A model generated the notes under the pieces. It was not told the DNA's origin, did not search any database, and saw nothing but the letters and a program-made list of their open reading frames with translations. Positions 16,877 to 25,523 of a stretch of 64,000 nt of DNA are shown in pieces. Origin of the DNA: Bacteroidota bacterium (GTDB lineage Bacteria; Bacteroidota; JABWAT01); NCBI GenBank assembly GCA_013360915.1, contig JABWAT010000002.1, positions 186,001 to 250,000 on the forward strand, read 5' to 3'. Numbering within the stretch: position 1 is the stretch's first letter; every line of letters starts with the position of its first letter. The translations under genes were made by a program, and so were the position numbers.

Positions 16877-18141
16877 TTCCGCTAAAGGAGCTATTCGAAG
16901 AAGCCAGGGTGCTGGACAGTCAGGATTCCCTTGCTGCTTTCAGGCAGGACTTTTTTATTCCCGATTCCCCGGTCATTTATCTGGATGGTAATTCACTCGG
17001 CCGGCTCCCGGAAAAGACCCGTACCCGGATCATGGAAGAAATCGATTTCCGGTGGGGAACCCGGCTGATCAGAAGCTGGAATGAGCAGTGGTACCACTTG
17101 TCCCAGGAAACCGGTGATCTGATTGCGCAGGTGATCGGGGCCGATCGGGGTACCGTAATAGTCTGTGATTCGACTTCTGTGAATCTGTACAAACTGGTGA
17201 TGGCGGCTATTAAGGCCCGTCCGGGCCGTTTCACCATCCTGTCCGATGACCTGAATTTCCCATCCGATCTTTATGTGATCCAGGGAATCATTCAGCAATT
17301 GGGTTCTGGTTACCGTCTGGAGTTGATTCACTCGGCCGATGGCCTGTCTGTTCATCCCGAGGACATCGGAAAACATCTCAGATCGGATGTGGCTCTGGTG
17401 GTTCTCAGTCATGTGGCGTTCCGGTCTGCCTGGATGTATCCAATGAAGGAAGTGACGGACCACGTTCACCGGGCAGGTGCCCTGATGCTGTGGGACCTGA
17501 GTCATTCTGCAGGAGCGGTACCTGTTGATCTTTCAGGATCAGGGGCCGATCTGGCTGTGGGCTGTTCCTATAAGTATCTGAACGGGGGACCGGGGGCTCC
17601 GGCCTGGCTGTACATCAGAAAGGACCTCCAGGAAACACTGCAGTCGCCTGTTCAGGGTTGGTTTGGGGCCGATGATCCATTCAATTTCGGATTGGACTAT
17701 AAACCTGCCGATGGAATCAGACGGTTTCTGGCCGGTACACCGCCGGTGCTGTCGCTGTCCTCCATCCCGGCGGGAGTGAACATGATTCTTCAGGCAGGAA
17801 TGCCATCTATCCGTGAAAAATCAGTCCGGCAGAGCGACTGGTTTATCAGAAAGGTGAAAGACCATCTGGTTTCATCCGGCTACTCGCTGCAATCTCCTGA
17901 AAATTCTGTTTTTCGCGGAAGCCATGTGTCTGTTTCTCATCCGAATGCCCGGGAAATCTGTCACCAGCTGATTCATGATCAACCAGAGGTTATTCCCGAC
18001 TTCAGGAAACCAACCATTATCCGGTTTGGTATCACGCCCTTATATACCAGTTACACCGATCTGGCTTATGCCCTGACCGGACTGGAAAAACATGCGTCGG
18101 CCTCATCAGGTGCCCGTGAAATTCCCGGAGAAGTTACCTGA
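16873..18141 (+). CDS. kynU: Kynureninase
   Basis: This 422-aa PLP enzyme cleaves kynurenine or 3-hydroxykynurenine to anthranilate or 3-hydroxyanthranilate and alanine in the cytoplasm. Family features: VIYLDGNSLGRLP at the N-terminus, the phosphate-binding DSTSVNLYKL segment near 99-108, LWDLSHSAGAVPVDL near 206-220, and the Schiff-base lysine K234 in CSYKYLNGGPGAP. WFGADDPFNF then F-x-AGTPPVLSLS near 290-300 are also typical. Length is normal. No tryptophan dioxygenase, formamidase or hydroxylase gene is nearby, so the rest of the pathway must be elsewhere. It shares an operon with the SGNH hydrolase. Confidence 0.92.
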   Translation: MIPLKELFEEARVLDSQDSLAAFRQDFFIPDSPVIYLDGNSLGRLPEKTRTRIMEEIDFRWGTRLIRSWNEQWYHLSQETGDLIAQVIGADRGTVIVCDSTSVNLYKLVMAAIKARPGRFTILSDDLNFPSDLYVIQGIIQQLGSGYRLELIHSADGLSVHPEDIGKHLRSDVALVVLSHVAFRSAWMYPMKEVTDHVHRAGALMLWDLSHSAGAVPVDLSGSGADLAVGCSYKYLNGGPGAPAWLYIRKDLQETLQSPVQGWFGADDPFNFGLDYKPADGIRRFLAGTPPVLSLSSIPAGVNMILQAGMPSIREKSVRQSDWFIRKVKDHLVSSGYSLQSPENSVFRGSHVSVSHPNAREICHQLIHDQPEVIPDFRKPTIIRFGITPLYTSYTDLAYALTGLEKHASASSGAREIPGEVT

Positions 18142-18240
18142 GATCGGCCACGAACAGGAGGAAACTGCATTCTCTGTTTTAACCAGAACTTGTCTGATAC
18201 CCGGTTTCCGGAAAATGCCTGGAAGAGATCCTGATAGATG

Positions 18241-18256
18241 ACGGTATTTTTACCGT
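18241..18256. repeat. Short perfect inverted repeat
   Basis: ACGGTA-TTTT-TACCGT is a perfect 6-bp inverted repeat in the 281-bp gap between kynU and the lipoprotein gene. It lies about 40 bp ahead of a possible -7 element. It may be an operator or small hairpin. The rest of the gap (18142-18422) shows no gene. Confidence 0.3.
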
Positions 18257-18270
18257 GAACAATGGTCATT

Positions 18271-18305
18271 TTTGTCTGAATTGTCCCGGCCTTTTCTTAC
18301 CTTGA
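18271..18305 (+). promoter_or_regulatory. Possible promoter of the lipoprotein gene
   Basis: TTTG at 18271-18274 and TACCTTGA at 18298-18305, 23 nt apart, resemble the -33/-7 pattern with a one-base deviation. The leader would be about 115 nt. The ribosome-binding site AAGAGGAG lies about 10 nt before the ATG at 18423. Confidence 0.3.
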
Positions 18306-18422
18306 GAAAACAGGGGAAATGGTAAAGAGAATTTCAGGACCATTCACCCATCCGGATCGAAACCCGATTTAAACCTTCACGTAGAACGATCCCGGTTTTT
18401 AAATTAACAAGAGGAGTCTGTT

Positions 18423-19511
18423 ATGAGACACTTTTTCAGCCCCACCATCTTTTTGATGGGTTTTCTTCTGTACGCTTGTTCGGAAGAGGCAACCTCGCCC
18501 AACGATGATCCGCAGTCGTTCGAGACACAGAAAAAGGAGGCAATGACCACCTTTGAAAACCGGTTGTATGATCTGTCACAATTGAATGTGGCCACTCCCG
18601 AGCAAATCGGAACCATTGATTTCGAGTCAGCGGCCAACCGTTTTAAAACCCTGCTCGACAGTAAACCCGCCGATCCCGATCTGAATGTGGCATTTGCCAT
18701 GTCGGAAATGTTTGCACTCTACCGTGATGAACACTTCCGCGCTCTGCTCATTTCCATGCGTACTTCTGGTGCCCCTCAGGTACCGGTTGGTGCAAAAGGT
18801 CTGGATCTGGGTTTTCTTCCCTTTAACATGATGGCCATGATGTCTGCCGATCTTCTTGCTGGCAACATGATCACGATGGTAAGAAAAGGAATGCTTGATC
18901 CGGGCGGAATGGCTGTCTGGCAGCAGCATTTTAAAAACAATCTGTTGCCACGGATTGAACGGGCCAGCCGATCCTTTGGCGTTGCCGAGACCTTCCAGCC
19001 CGGTGCCGGAGGTGAATATCAGTTTACCCTGACCGGAAAAATGTACGGATTCCCAACCGGAAAACCCCGCTATATGGATAAAACCGAAATCCACCTCATG
19101 CATGCTTACCTGGAATACATGGCGTTTAATCTGCGGACCTATCTGCTGATCGATTTCACAGCTTCCGATTTTATGGGGATTGATCCTGATTCGATGGAAT
19201 TAGGTGTTCTGCCCGATGAGGTTGTTTTTATGGCGGATGCCGATGTACAGGGAAACGCTGCCATGTCAAACATGGAAAATGTATTCCTGAATCTGACTTC
19301 CTCGGTTGAATACCTGATCGGGGAAACCGATGACCAGTCCGATGATTTAATCAGCAAGAGTCCGGCTCTTACGAATGAGATGTTAATCGGGTATATTTTT
19401 CTCCTGAACCAGTATTACGAGGATATCGACTATTATCTCGGCTATCTTCGGACGTTAATTGAAAACACCGACCTTCCCGATCTTCCCGATCCTCCAGGTC
19501 TTGGATTCTGA
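18423..19511 (+). CDS. Lipoprotein of unknown function
   Basis: A 362-aa protein with a lipoprotein signal: MRHFF, a hydrophobic core, then the lipobox LLYAC with Cys19 as the modified residue. The residues after it (SEEATS) do not settle inner- versus outer-membrane sorting. The mature part is largely helical, with repeated ALF, FAMSEMFALYRDEHF and YLEYMAFNLRTYLL stretches. It has an acidic patch (VGETDDQSDDLIS) near 310 and ends in a DLPDLPDPPG tail. I do not recognise a domain. The following gene, an outer-membrane barrel, overlaps its end in another frame, so the two probably work together. Confidence 0.7.
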   Translation: MRHFFSPTIFLMGFLLYACSEEATSPNDDPQSFETQKKEAMTTFENRLYDLSQLNVATPEQIGTIDFESAANRFKTLLDSKPADPDLNVAFAMSEMFALYRDEHFRALLISMRTSGAPQVPVGAKGLDLGFLPFNMMAMMSADLLAGNMITMVRKGMLDPGGMAVWQQHFKNNLLPRIERASRSFGVAETFQPGAGGEYQFTLTGKMYGFPTGKPRYMDKTEIHLMHAYLEYMAFNLRTYLLIDFTASDFMGIDPDSMELGVLPDEVVFMADADVQGNAAMSNMENVFLNLTSSVEYLIGETDDQSDDLISKSPALTNEMLIGYIFLLNQYYEDIDYYLGYLRTLIENTDLPDLPDPPGLGF

Positions 19512-20877
19512 TCGGCTTTCTTTTTTCCTGTTTCTGGCTGTGGTGGTGCTGAGCCCCATCACAGTCCGTTCACAGGAAATCTCCTCTGCAGGTTCCTGGC
19601 AGCATGTGCTGTCACAGACATCGGCAAAGCAATCCATTCTGCTGTCTGATGCCGATTGGATCCTTCGTTCCGGTGTCCGGTTTCCGTCTGATAGCCTGAC
19701 CGCTTCCTGGTCGGTTAATAGCCTGAAAGCCGATTACACCTCTCACTCCAATAAAACCACCGTCCAAATCCGTTCGGAAACCCGGTCACTAACCGTGGAC
19801 TATTCTCGTTGGTTCAGTATGGGGCATCTGACCGCTTCAGTGAACCATATCCGGGGTTACGGGACTCAGGTGACCGGCGGAGGGCTCAAGGCAGGCGTTC
19901 CCCTGGGCTGGTTTGGCGACTGGACATTCCATGCAGAACGGAGACCCTGGCTGTATGAGCAGCGGTTTACCATTTCTGACTCACGGGCCGTGTTTACTCA
20001 GGGTGGGGCGGATGAGGTCTCAGGAATTTCCCTGACAGACTTGAACATACGGGGCATTCACCTGCGGGCCGACTGGGAAACCGGCAGACGGTTTCCGTTT
20101 GGCAATCAGGATCTTTTTCAGGATAAAGGGACTTACCGGTTCAGGAAAATTTCGGCAGGTCTGGCCGGATTGCAGGCTGGAAACCGATGGTCGGTATTGG
20201 TTTCTTCCTTCAGTCAAACCGGGCATCCGGACCTGGAGTGGAAAGACACCGGGTTTTCCGAAATTCCGGATGAACTTTTTGAAACCTGGTCTGCGGGATT
20301 CTCGATCAGCCGGTCATTGAATGAAAACTGGTCCGGATCGTTGATTGGAACATTTGAAAAGTTTGACCTGAAAGCGGCCGGTTATTTGCAAAGTTTTCCC
20401 TTTGCCAATGGGGCAGTCGCCTTTCTGGGTGATTATTTTTTCTTCGACGTCCGGGCCTCTTACCAACTGGCGGGGCTGCTTGGAGAGGCCAACTGGTCTC
20501 CTTCCGGTACCTGGTCGGTCGGAATCCGGTCGGGTTATACCTGGTTTAAACCCGAACTGGAAACAGAAACGTGGCAGCCCATTGCCTTTCTTCTGGGAAG
20601 ACGGAATGAAAAACAGTCGCGGTTGTCCTGGAAGGCGTTACACCTGGTCCCTGTCAGAATTCGGTTGGAAAAGGAAGGGAAATGGGGTTTTTTCGCCATC
20701 CAGGTTCATCAATGGATTCCGGTTTACCTTGAGAAGCAGGCTGGTAAGGGAACATCGGGCACTTCGGGTGGCGGCAGTTCAGGCGGTGCCCCGAAAAAAT
20801 CAGACTCCGGTTCCTCTGGTTGGGGTGGAACCACCATTCAGGTTTCGTGGGGTGTGTTTCCTTCCTGGTATTGGTGA
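19501..20877 (+). CDS. Outer-membrane beta-barrel protein, unknown
   Basis: The frame is open from a TTG at 19459; a TTG at 19501 gives a protein of about 458 aa with a clean signal peptide (LSFFLFLAVVVLSPITVRSQ) and only 11 bp overlap with the lipoprotein gene, so I prefer it. No strong ribosome-binding site precedes either, suggesting translational coupling. The mature protein alternates aromatic and polar residues in amphipathic strands throughout and ends in a strand closing in YW, as outer-membrane barrels do. Near the C-terminus, between two strands, is a low-complexity Gly-Ser-rich loop of about 30 residues with two Lys-Lys-type positions. Porin, transporter and adhesin are all possible. 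Confidence 0.68.
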   Translation: MDSDRLSFFLFLAVVVLSPITVRSQEISSAGSWQHVLSQTSAKQSILLSDADWILRSGVRFPSDSLTASWSVNSLKADYTSHSNKTTVQIRSETRSLTVDYSRWFSMGHLTASVNHIRGYGTQVTGGGLKAGVPLGWFGDWTFHAERRPWLYEQRFTISDSRAVFTQGGADEVSGISLTDLNIRGIHLRADWETGRRFPFGNQDLFQDKGTYRFRKISAGLAGLQAGNRWSVLVSSFSQTGHPDLEWKDTGFSEIPDELFETWSAGFSISRSLNENWSGSLIGTFEKFDLKAAGYLQSFPFANGAVAFLGDYFFFDVRASYQLAGLLGEANWSPSGTWSVGIRSGYTWFKPELETETWQPIAFLLGRRNEKQSRLSWKALHLVPVRIRLEKEGKWGFFAIQVHQWIPVYLEKQAGKGTSGTSGGGSSGGAPKKSDSGSSGWGGTTIQVSWGVFPSWYW

Positions 20878-20960
20878 GAAGGACCAGACCGGAAACAGGG
20901 AATTGTAACTCTCCCCGATTTTTCCCAATATAAGAGCGTCAACCCGATCCCGGATTTCAC

Positions 20961-21308
20961 ATGAAAACTTTATGGTTGTCAGCAATGCTCTTGCTGGCCG
21001 GTAACTTATCTGGTCAAACGCCATCTTCCCTGATTTCGAAAGACCCCGAGTTGAAATGGATGATTTCTCAGGCAAGGAATGATTTTTATCTGAGCAAATC
21101 TCAGGCTGATTCGCTGGCGGTCCGGATGTATTATTTGCGGATCAAAGCCAGAAAGGCAGGAAAGGCACGGCAGACCGGTGTCCTGCTTGCCAGTGCCGAT
21201 TCACTGGTTCTGAACCATCTCAGGGAAGATCAGCAAATGGAGTACCGGCGGATGCTGAGTTTGCGTCCCACCGACCGGAAATTCTGGAAGTATGACTGGT
21301 TCCGTTAA
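20961..21308 (+). CDS. Small exported protein, unknown
   Basis: A 115-aa protein with an N-terminal signal peptide (MKTLWLSAMLLLAGNLSGQ). The mature part of about 95 residues is helical and basic. It contains SKSQADSLAVRMYYLRIKA and a late LREDQQMEYRRML helix, loosely like the Spy/CpxP-type protein encoded next, 52 bp downstream. It may be a short periplasmic helper from the same origin. I cannot name a family. No strong ribosome-binding site is visible before the ATG. Confidence 0.55.
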   Translation: MKTLWLSAMLLLAGNLSGQTPSSLISKDPELKWMISQARNDFYLSKSQADSLAVRMYYLRIKARKAGKARQTGVLLASADSLVLNHLREDQQMEYRRMLSLRPTDRKFWKYDWFR

Positions 21309-21360
21309 ACCCCCGGTTGCCTGGTGGTATCTAAAATGAAAACCAGGAAAGGATCCACCG

Positions 21361-21762
21361 ATGAAAAGTCTCTTCACAGCCCTCGTACTTGTTTGCTCGC
21401 TGAACCTGTTGGCCCAGCCAGCCGATCCACCCAAACCGATACCTGTCGATAAGCAGGTTGCCTTTCTGAAAACAAAACTGAATCTGACTGCCGATCAGGA
21501 ACAGAAAATCAGGGAGATTCTTGAAAAAGCCGAACAGGAGCGCGAAGCCCTCAGGGAACAGAGAAAGCAGGAAAAGGAAGAGGCGAAAAAATTGGTATCT
21601 GATCGCTTCAAGGCCACAAATGATCAGATTGAATCTGTTTTAACCCCAGAGCAGAAAAAAGAATGGGAAGCCATTAAAGAAAAACGGAAAGAGCGTCGCG
21701 AGGACCGGAAGGATAAGGGCAAATCTGATAGACATAAAGACGGAAAATCGGACAAAAACTGA
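21361..21762 (+). CDS. Spy/CpxP-like (LTxxQ) periplasmic protein
   Basis: A 133-aa exported protein with signal peptide MKSLFTALVLVCSLNLLAQ. The mature part has LNLTADQEQKIREILEKAEQ and, about 45 residues later, VLTPEQKKEWEAI. These are two LTxxQ-type motifs joined by a charged helix, as in Spy/CpxP periplasmic chaperones and sensors. The C-terminus is an extremely charged Lys/Arg/Asp tail (about 25 residues). Proteins of this family bind unfolded proteins or regulate envelope-stress signalling; which applies here is not visible. The ribosome-binding site AGGAT lies just upstream, and a terminator follows 24 bp after the stop. Confidence 0.72.
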   Translation: MKSLFTALVLVCSLNLLAQPADPPKPIPVDKQVAFLKTKLNLTADQEQKIREILEKAEQEREALREQRKQEKEEAKKLVSDRFKATNDQIESVLTPEQKKEWEAIKEKRKERREDRKDKGKSDRHKDGKSDKN

Positions 21763-21786
21763 TTCATTCCCCGACGCATCCATTTT

Positions 21787-21816
21787 AAGCCGGATTGGGA
21801 TTCCCATCCGGCTTTT
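21787..21816 (+). terminator. Terminator overlapping the gatB promoter
   Basis: AAGCCGGAT (21787-21795) pairs with ATCCGGCTT (21806-21814), followed by a T-rich tract. The same stem sequence recurs after gatB. A TTG at 21795-21797 in the loop side, 20 nt before TATTTTTA (21818-21825), forms the likely gatB promoter, so one element both ends and begins transcription. Confidence 0.75.
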
Positions 21817-21825
21817 CTATTTTTA
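21795..21825 (+). promoter_or_regulatory. gatB promoter
   Basis: TTG (21795-21797), 20-nt spacer, TATTTTTA (21818-21825), matching TAnnTTTG except the last base. Predicted leader about 20 nt to the ATG at 21847, with AAGGGA as ribosome-binding site. The -33 element lies inside the upstream terminator hairpin. Confidence 0.45.
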
Positions 21826-21846
21826 CGCCCCAAAGTCAAGGGAACT

Positions 21847-23292
21847 ATGAATCCGAAATACGAAGCCGTTATCGGGCTGGAAGTCCACGCCCAGCTTTCC
21901 ACACGTACCAAAATCTTTTGCGGATGTACCACTACCTTTGGTGCACCTCCGAACAGTCAGGTCTGTCCGGTTTGCCTGGGGATGCCGGGAGTCTTGCCGG
22001 TTTTAAACCGGAAAGTGGTGGAGTATGTGATCAGAATGGGTCTGGCTCATGGTTGTAAAATTGCTCCGGAATCAATTTTTGCCCGGAAGAACTACTTTTA
22101 TCCTGACCTTCCGAAAGGGTATCAGATTTCGCAGTATGAGGAACCCATCTGTGAAGGCGGAACGGTTTCATTCCGGTTGGCAGACGGAACCGAAAAAACC
22201 GTTCGCCTGATGCGGATCCACATGGAAGAGGATGCGGGTAAATCCCTGCATGATCAGAGCCAGGATACGTTTGTGGATCTGAACCGTGCCGGTACACCCC
22301 TGATCGAAATTGTTTCTGAACCCGATTTGCGCAGTCCGGAAGAAGCAGGCGCGTATCTGACCAAACTTCGTCAGACAGTCCGTTACCTCGAAGTCTGCGA
22401 TGGGAACATGGAAGAGGGAAGCCTTCGCTGCGATGCAAACGTCTCGGTTCGTCTGAAAGGTGAAACCCGTTATGGCACCAGAACCGAATTGAAAAACCTC
22501 AACTCCATCAAGTTTGTTGAAAAAGCCATCGAACTGGAAATAAACCGGCACATTGAAGTACTGGAAGAGGGTGGGACCATCATTCAGGCCACCATGCTCT
22601 ACGATCCTCAGCGCCATGAAACACGGGTCATGCGAACCAAGGAAAATGCGCACGATTACCGGTATTTCCCCGAACCTGATCTGGCTAAAATTCATGTCAC
22701 CACCGACATGATTGAAAAAGTCAGGGAATCCATGCCTGAACTTCCCGATGCAAAAAAGGCCCGACTGATGGGCGATTATGGGATTCCGGCCTATGATGCA
22801 GAGGTGCTTTCAACTGATAAGGCGCTTGCAGCTTATTATGAAACCACCTGCCAGCATACCCGGGACTTTAAGGCTGCTTCAAACTGGATCATGGGTGAGG
22901 TGATGCGTGTTCTGAAGGAAAAGGTGATCGACATCCACGACTTTTCACTCAGCCCTCAGCAAATCGCCGGAATCATCAATCTGATCAGCGAAGGAAAAAT
23001 CAGCAATACCATTGGTAAACAACTGTTCGAGGAACTGCTGGTTAACGGAGGCGATCCGCAACAGGTTGTCGAGGCCAAGGGCTGGATTCAGGTATCGGAT
23101 ATGTCTGCCATTGAAGCAGAAATTGACACGGTTCTGGCCGCCAATCCCGAGCAGGTCGGTCAGTATCTGGCTGGCTCTGAAAAACTGTTCGGTTATCTGG
23201 TCGGACAAACCATGAAAGCCATGAAAGGAAAGGGAAATCCAAAAGTGATTAATGACCTTTTGCAGAAAAAATTACAGGCCATGCGTTCCTGA
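21847..23292 (+). CDS. gatB: Asp/Glu-tRNA(Asn/Gln) amidotransferase subunit B
   Basis: This 481-aa GatB is the subunit that binds mischarged tRNA and carries the kinase/transamidase site of GatCAB, which converts Glu-tRNA(Gln) or Asp-tRNA(Asn). Family hallmarks: VIGLEVHAQLSTRTKIFCGC at the start, two zinc-type Cys pairs (CGC and CPVCLG, residues about 26-44), NYFYPDLPKGYQISQYE, and the central MEEGSLRCDANVSVR. The C-terminal helical and YqeY-like tail domain ends in KVINDLLQKKLQ. GatA and GatC are not adjacent. It stands alone between two terminators with the same stem. Confidence 0.96.
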   Translation: MNPKYEAVIGLEVHAQLSTRTKIFCGCTTTFGAPPNSQVCPVCLGMPGVLPVLNRKVVEYVIRMGLAHGCKIAPESIFARKNYFYPDLPKGYQISQYEEPICEGGTVSFRLADGTEKTVRLMRIHMEEDAGKSLHDQSQDTFVDLNRAGTPLIEIVSEPDLRSPEEAGAYLTKLRQTVRYLEVCDGNMEEGSLRCDANVSVRLKGETRYGTRTELKNLNSIKFVEKAIELEINRHIEVLEEGGTIIQATMLYDPQRHETRVMRTKENAHDYRYFPEPDLAKIHVTTDMIEKVRESMPELPDAKKARLMGDYGIPAYDAEVLSTDKALAAYYETTCQHTRDFKAASNWIMGEVMRVLKEKVIDIHDFSLSPQQIAGIINLISEGKISNTIGKQLFEELLVNGGDPQQVVEAKGWIQVSDMSAIEAEIDTVLAANPEQVGQYLAGSEKLFGYLVGQTMKAMKGKGNPKVINDLLQKKLQAMRS

Positions 23293-23317
23293 ACGGATTC
23301 GGTCATCGTTTCTTCTG

Positions 23318-23358
23318 AAGCCGGATCGAGGGGTTTATCTCGTATCCGGCTTTTTTTT
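23318..23358 (+). terminator. Terminator after gatB
   Basis: AAGCCGGAT (23318-23326) and ATCCGGCTT (23344-23352) form a 9-bp stem around a 17-nt loop, with eight T from 23351. The stem is identical to the one before gatB (21787), though the loops differ. Confidence 0.82.
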
Positions 23359-23448
23359 ATCCATTTGATCGCTGTTTGTCAGAATATTATACTGTATAAA
23401 TCAATAAATACAGAATAATAAGTAAAATAATGTGTTAAAAACTGCTAC

Positions 23449-23478
23449 TTGCCGAATAAATTACGTTTAGTATCTTTG
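23449..23478 (+). promoter_or_regulatory. -33/-7 promoter, exact TAnnTTTG
   Basis: CTTG with TTG at 23449-23451, 19 nt, then TATCTTTG at 23471-23478, a perfect -7 consensus of the Bacteroidota sigma factor. The leader is about 25 nt to the ATG at 23507. The sequence between the gatB terminator and this promoter (23359-23448) is AT-rich and otherwise empty. Confidence 0.72.
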
Positions 23479-23506
23479 CGAGCCAAAACAATTATCCGGA
23501 GCAATC

Positions 23507-24646
23507 ATGCGATTTGAAACACGCACCGTCCATGCTGGTGTTGAAAAGGATTCGTCATACAACAGTGTTATCACCCCGATCTATCAGACTTCGACCTTCC
23601 GGTTCGAAGATATCGGTAAGACAAAGGGTTATGATTATACGCGGTCTGGCAATCCGACCAGGACGGCATTGGAAGAAAATCTGGCTGCATTGGAAGGCGG
23701 GGTTTTGGCCCGTGCCGTGGCGACTGGTATGGCAGCCATCAATGTGGTTCTTCACCTGCTCAGATCGGGCGATCATCTGATCTGTACCCATGACTGTTAC
23801 GGAGGAACCGAGCGGATTCTCAGGCTTTATGCCGACTTGTATCAGATTCAGGTGACGTATGTGGATCTGTCTGATGAAGCCGCTCTTCGGCGGGCCTTCA
23901 CTCCGCAAACCCGGATGGTCTGGATAGAAACTCCAAGCAATCCGCTCCTCAATCTGACCAATATTAAAAAGACGGCGGCCATTGCCAGGGAAAGGGGAGC
24001 GCTGACCGTTGTGGATAACACGTTCCTTTCACCAGCCTTTCAGAGACCATTCGAATTGGGTGCCGATCTGGTTATTCATTCTACAACAAAGTACCTGAAC
24101 GGACACAGTGATGTGGTGGGTGGGGCCGTCATTGCCCTTGATCCTGCGGTTGGAGAGCGTGTTTCTTACCTGGTGAATGCACTGGGACAGGCACAGTCTC
24201 CCTTCGAAGCCTGGCTGGTGTTGCGCGGAATCAAGACTCTGGTACCCAGAATGGCGGCCCATCAGATCAATGCGCTGGCGGTTGCCGGGTTCCTTGAAAA
24301 ACACCCGGCCGTTAAGCGGGTCAATTTCCCGGGACTGCCCAGTCACCCGCAGCATGAACTTGCAAAAACGCAGCAGCACGGATTCGGTGGAATGCTTTCA
24401 TTTGAACTGAAAGGCACCATTGACGATGTGAACCGGGTTATGCGGTCAACCCGGCTGTTTGCCGTGGCCGAGTCGCTGGGCGGAATAGAAAGCCTTATCT
24501 GCCATCCGGCAACCATGACACATGCCTCCATGGATCCGGTTTTGAGAGAAAAGGCCGGTATCACCAGCACCATCATCCGTTTATCGGTGGGAATCGAGAA
24601 TACAGCTGATCTGCTCGAAGACCTTGACAAGGCGCTTTCGGCCTGA
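23507..24646 (+). CDS. metB: Cystathionine gamma-synthase/lyase-type PLP enzyme
   Basis: A 379-aa member of the Cys/Met metabolism PLP family. It has YDYTRSGNPTRTALE near 42-56, where Tyr and Arg bind the PLP phosphate of the neighbouring subunit, and ATGMAAI near 72-78. The IETPSNPLL turn, VVDNTF with the ring-binding Asp170, and the Schiff-base lysine K195 in HSTTKYLNGHSD follow. The family includes cystathionine gamma-synthase, gamma-lyase and methionine gamma-lyase, which short motifs do not separate; the symbol is provisional. It is transcribed alone from a strong promoter and followed after 106 bp by tpiA with its own promoter. Confidence 0.83.
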   Translation: MRFETRTVHAGVEKDSSYNSVITPIYQTSTFRFEDIGKTKGYDYTRSGNPTRTALEENLAALEGGVLARAVATGMAAINVVLHLLRSGDHLICTHDCYGGTERILRLYADLYQIQVTYVDLSDEAALRRAFTPQTRMVWIETPSNPLLNLTNIKKTAAIARERGALTVVDNTFLSPAFQRPFELGADLVIHSTTKYLNGHSDVVGGAVIALDPAVGERVSYLVNALGQAQSPFEAWLVLRGIKTLVPRMAAHQINALAVAGFLEKHPAVKRVNFPGLPSHPQHELAKTQQHGFGGMLSFELKGTIDDVNRVMRSTRLFAVAESLGGIESLICHPATMTHASMDPVLREKAGITSTIIRLSVGIENTADLLEDLDKALSA

Positions 24647-24690
24647 TTTCTTGGTTTCGGATTAGAAAAGGTGGGTTTTTTCAGCACACG

Positions 24691-24722
24691 TTTGTCTGTT
24701 TTTGAGCAGAAACCTACCTTTA
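24691..24722 (+). promoter_or_regulatory. tpiA promoter
   Basis: TTTG (24691-24694), 20-nt spacer, TACCTTTA (24715-24722). The leader is about 27 nt to the ATG at 24753. An upstream in-frame TTG (24702) lies inside this promoter and is therefore not the start. Confidence 0.6.
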
Positions 24723-24752
24723 CGCCCGCTTATAAAATTGAAAGGAACCCCC

Positions 24753-25499
24753 ATGCCACAGGTCATTATTGCTGGTAACTGGAAGATGAACAAGAACCTG
24801 GCCGAGTCGGTGCAACTGGCTTCTGAGGTAGCAAAACTGTCAGCAGGTCTTAAACCAGGTGTTGAACTGGTTGTCTGCCCGGTTTTTCCCCATCTGGAAG
24901 CAGTGAAGGAAGTTTTAAAGGGCTCGAAAGTGAAGCTGGGCGCACAGAACTGTTACCCGGCCGACAGCGGGGCCTTCACCGGTGAAGTATCGGGATCGAT
25001 GCTGAAGGCAATCGGTGTTGACTTTGTGATTCTGGGTCACTCTGAACGTCGTCAGTATTTTGGTGAAACCAATCAGTTTATCAATAAGAAAATACAGCAC
25101 GTGCTGGCTCATGGAATGCGGCCGGTTTATTGCGTGGGTGAAACTCTGGAAGAACGGGAAAAGGGAATTACCCTTGAGGTTGTGTCACGTCAGGTGAAAG
25201 AGGGCCTTGAAGGCGTTGCCGACTGCTCAAAACTGGTCATCGCGTATGAACCGGTGTGGGCCATCGGAACCGGCAAAGTGGCCACAACTGCACAGGCCAA
25301 TGAAGTGCATATTCTCATCCGTCAATTACTGGTTGAGTTGTATGGTGCAGCCGGAAAAGAAGTCACCATTCAGTATGGCGGCTCAATGAAACCAGACAAC
25401 GCAGCCGAGTTATTGGCTCAGTCCGAAATTCATGGCGGCCTGATCGGTGGTGCCTCCCTGAAAGCCACCGATTTTCTGGCCATTGCTCAGGCCATCTGA
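24753..25499 (+). CDS. tpiA: Triosephosphate isomerase
   Basis: This 248-aa glycolytic enzyme interconverts dihydroxyacetone phosphate and glyceraldehyde 3-phosphate. Hallmarks: GNWKMN with the active-site Lys near residue 11, GHSERRQYFGE with the catalytic His near 94, YEPVWAIGTGK with the catalytic Glu near 165, and QYGGSMKPDN plus GGLIGGASL for phosphate binding at the C-terminus. Length is typical. The start at 24753 follows AAAGGA at 24741-24746. It is a single-gene unit with its own promoter and terminator. Confidence 0.97.
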   Translation: MPQVIIAGNWKMNKNLAESVQLASEVAKLSAGLKPGVELVVCPVFPHLEAVKEVLKGSKVKLGAQNCYPADSGAFTGEVSGSMLKAIGVDFVILGHSERRQYFGETNQFINKKIQHVLAHGMRPVYCVGETLEEREKGITLEVVSRQVKEGLEGVADCSKLVIAYEPVWAIGTGKVATTAQANEVHILIRQLLVELYGAAGKEVTIQYGGSMKPDNAAELLAQSEIHGGLIGGASLKATDFLAIAQAI

Positions 25500-25523
25500 T
25501 CAGGTTTGTTCCGATTCTGAAAT

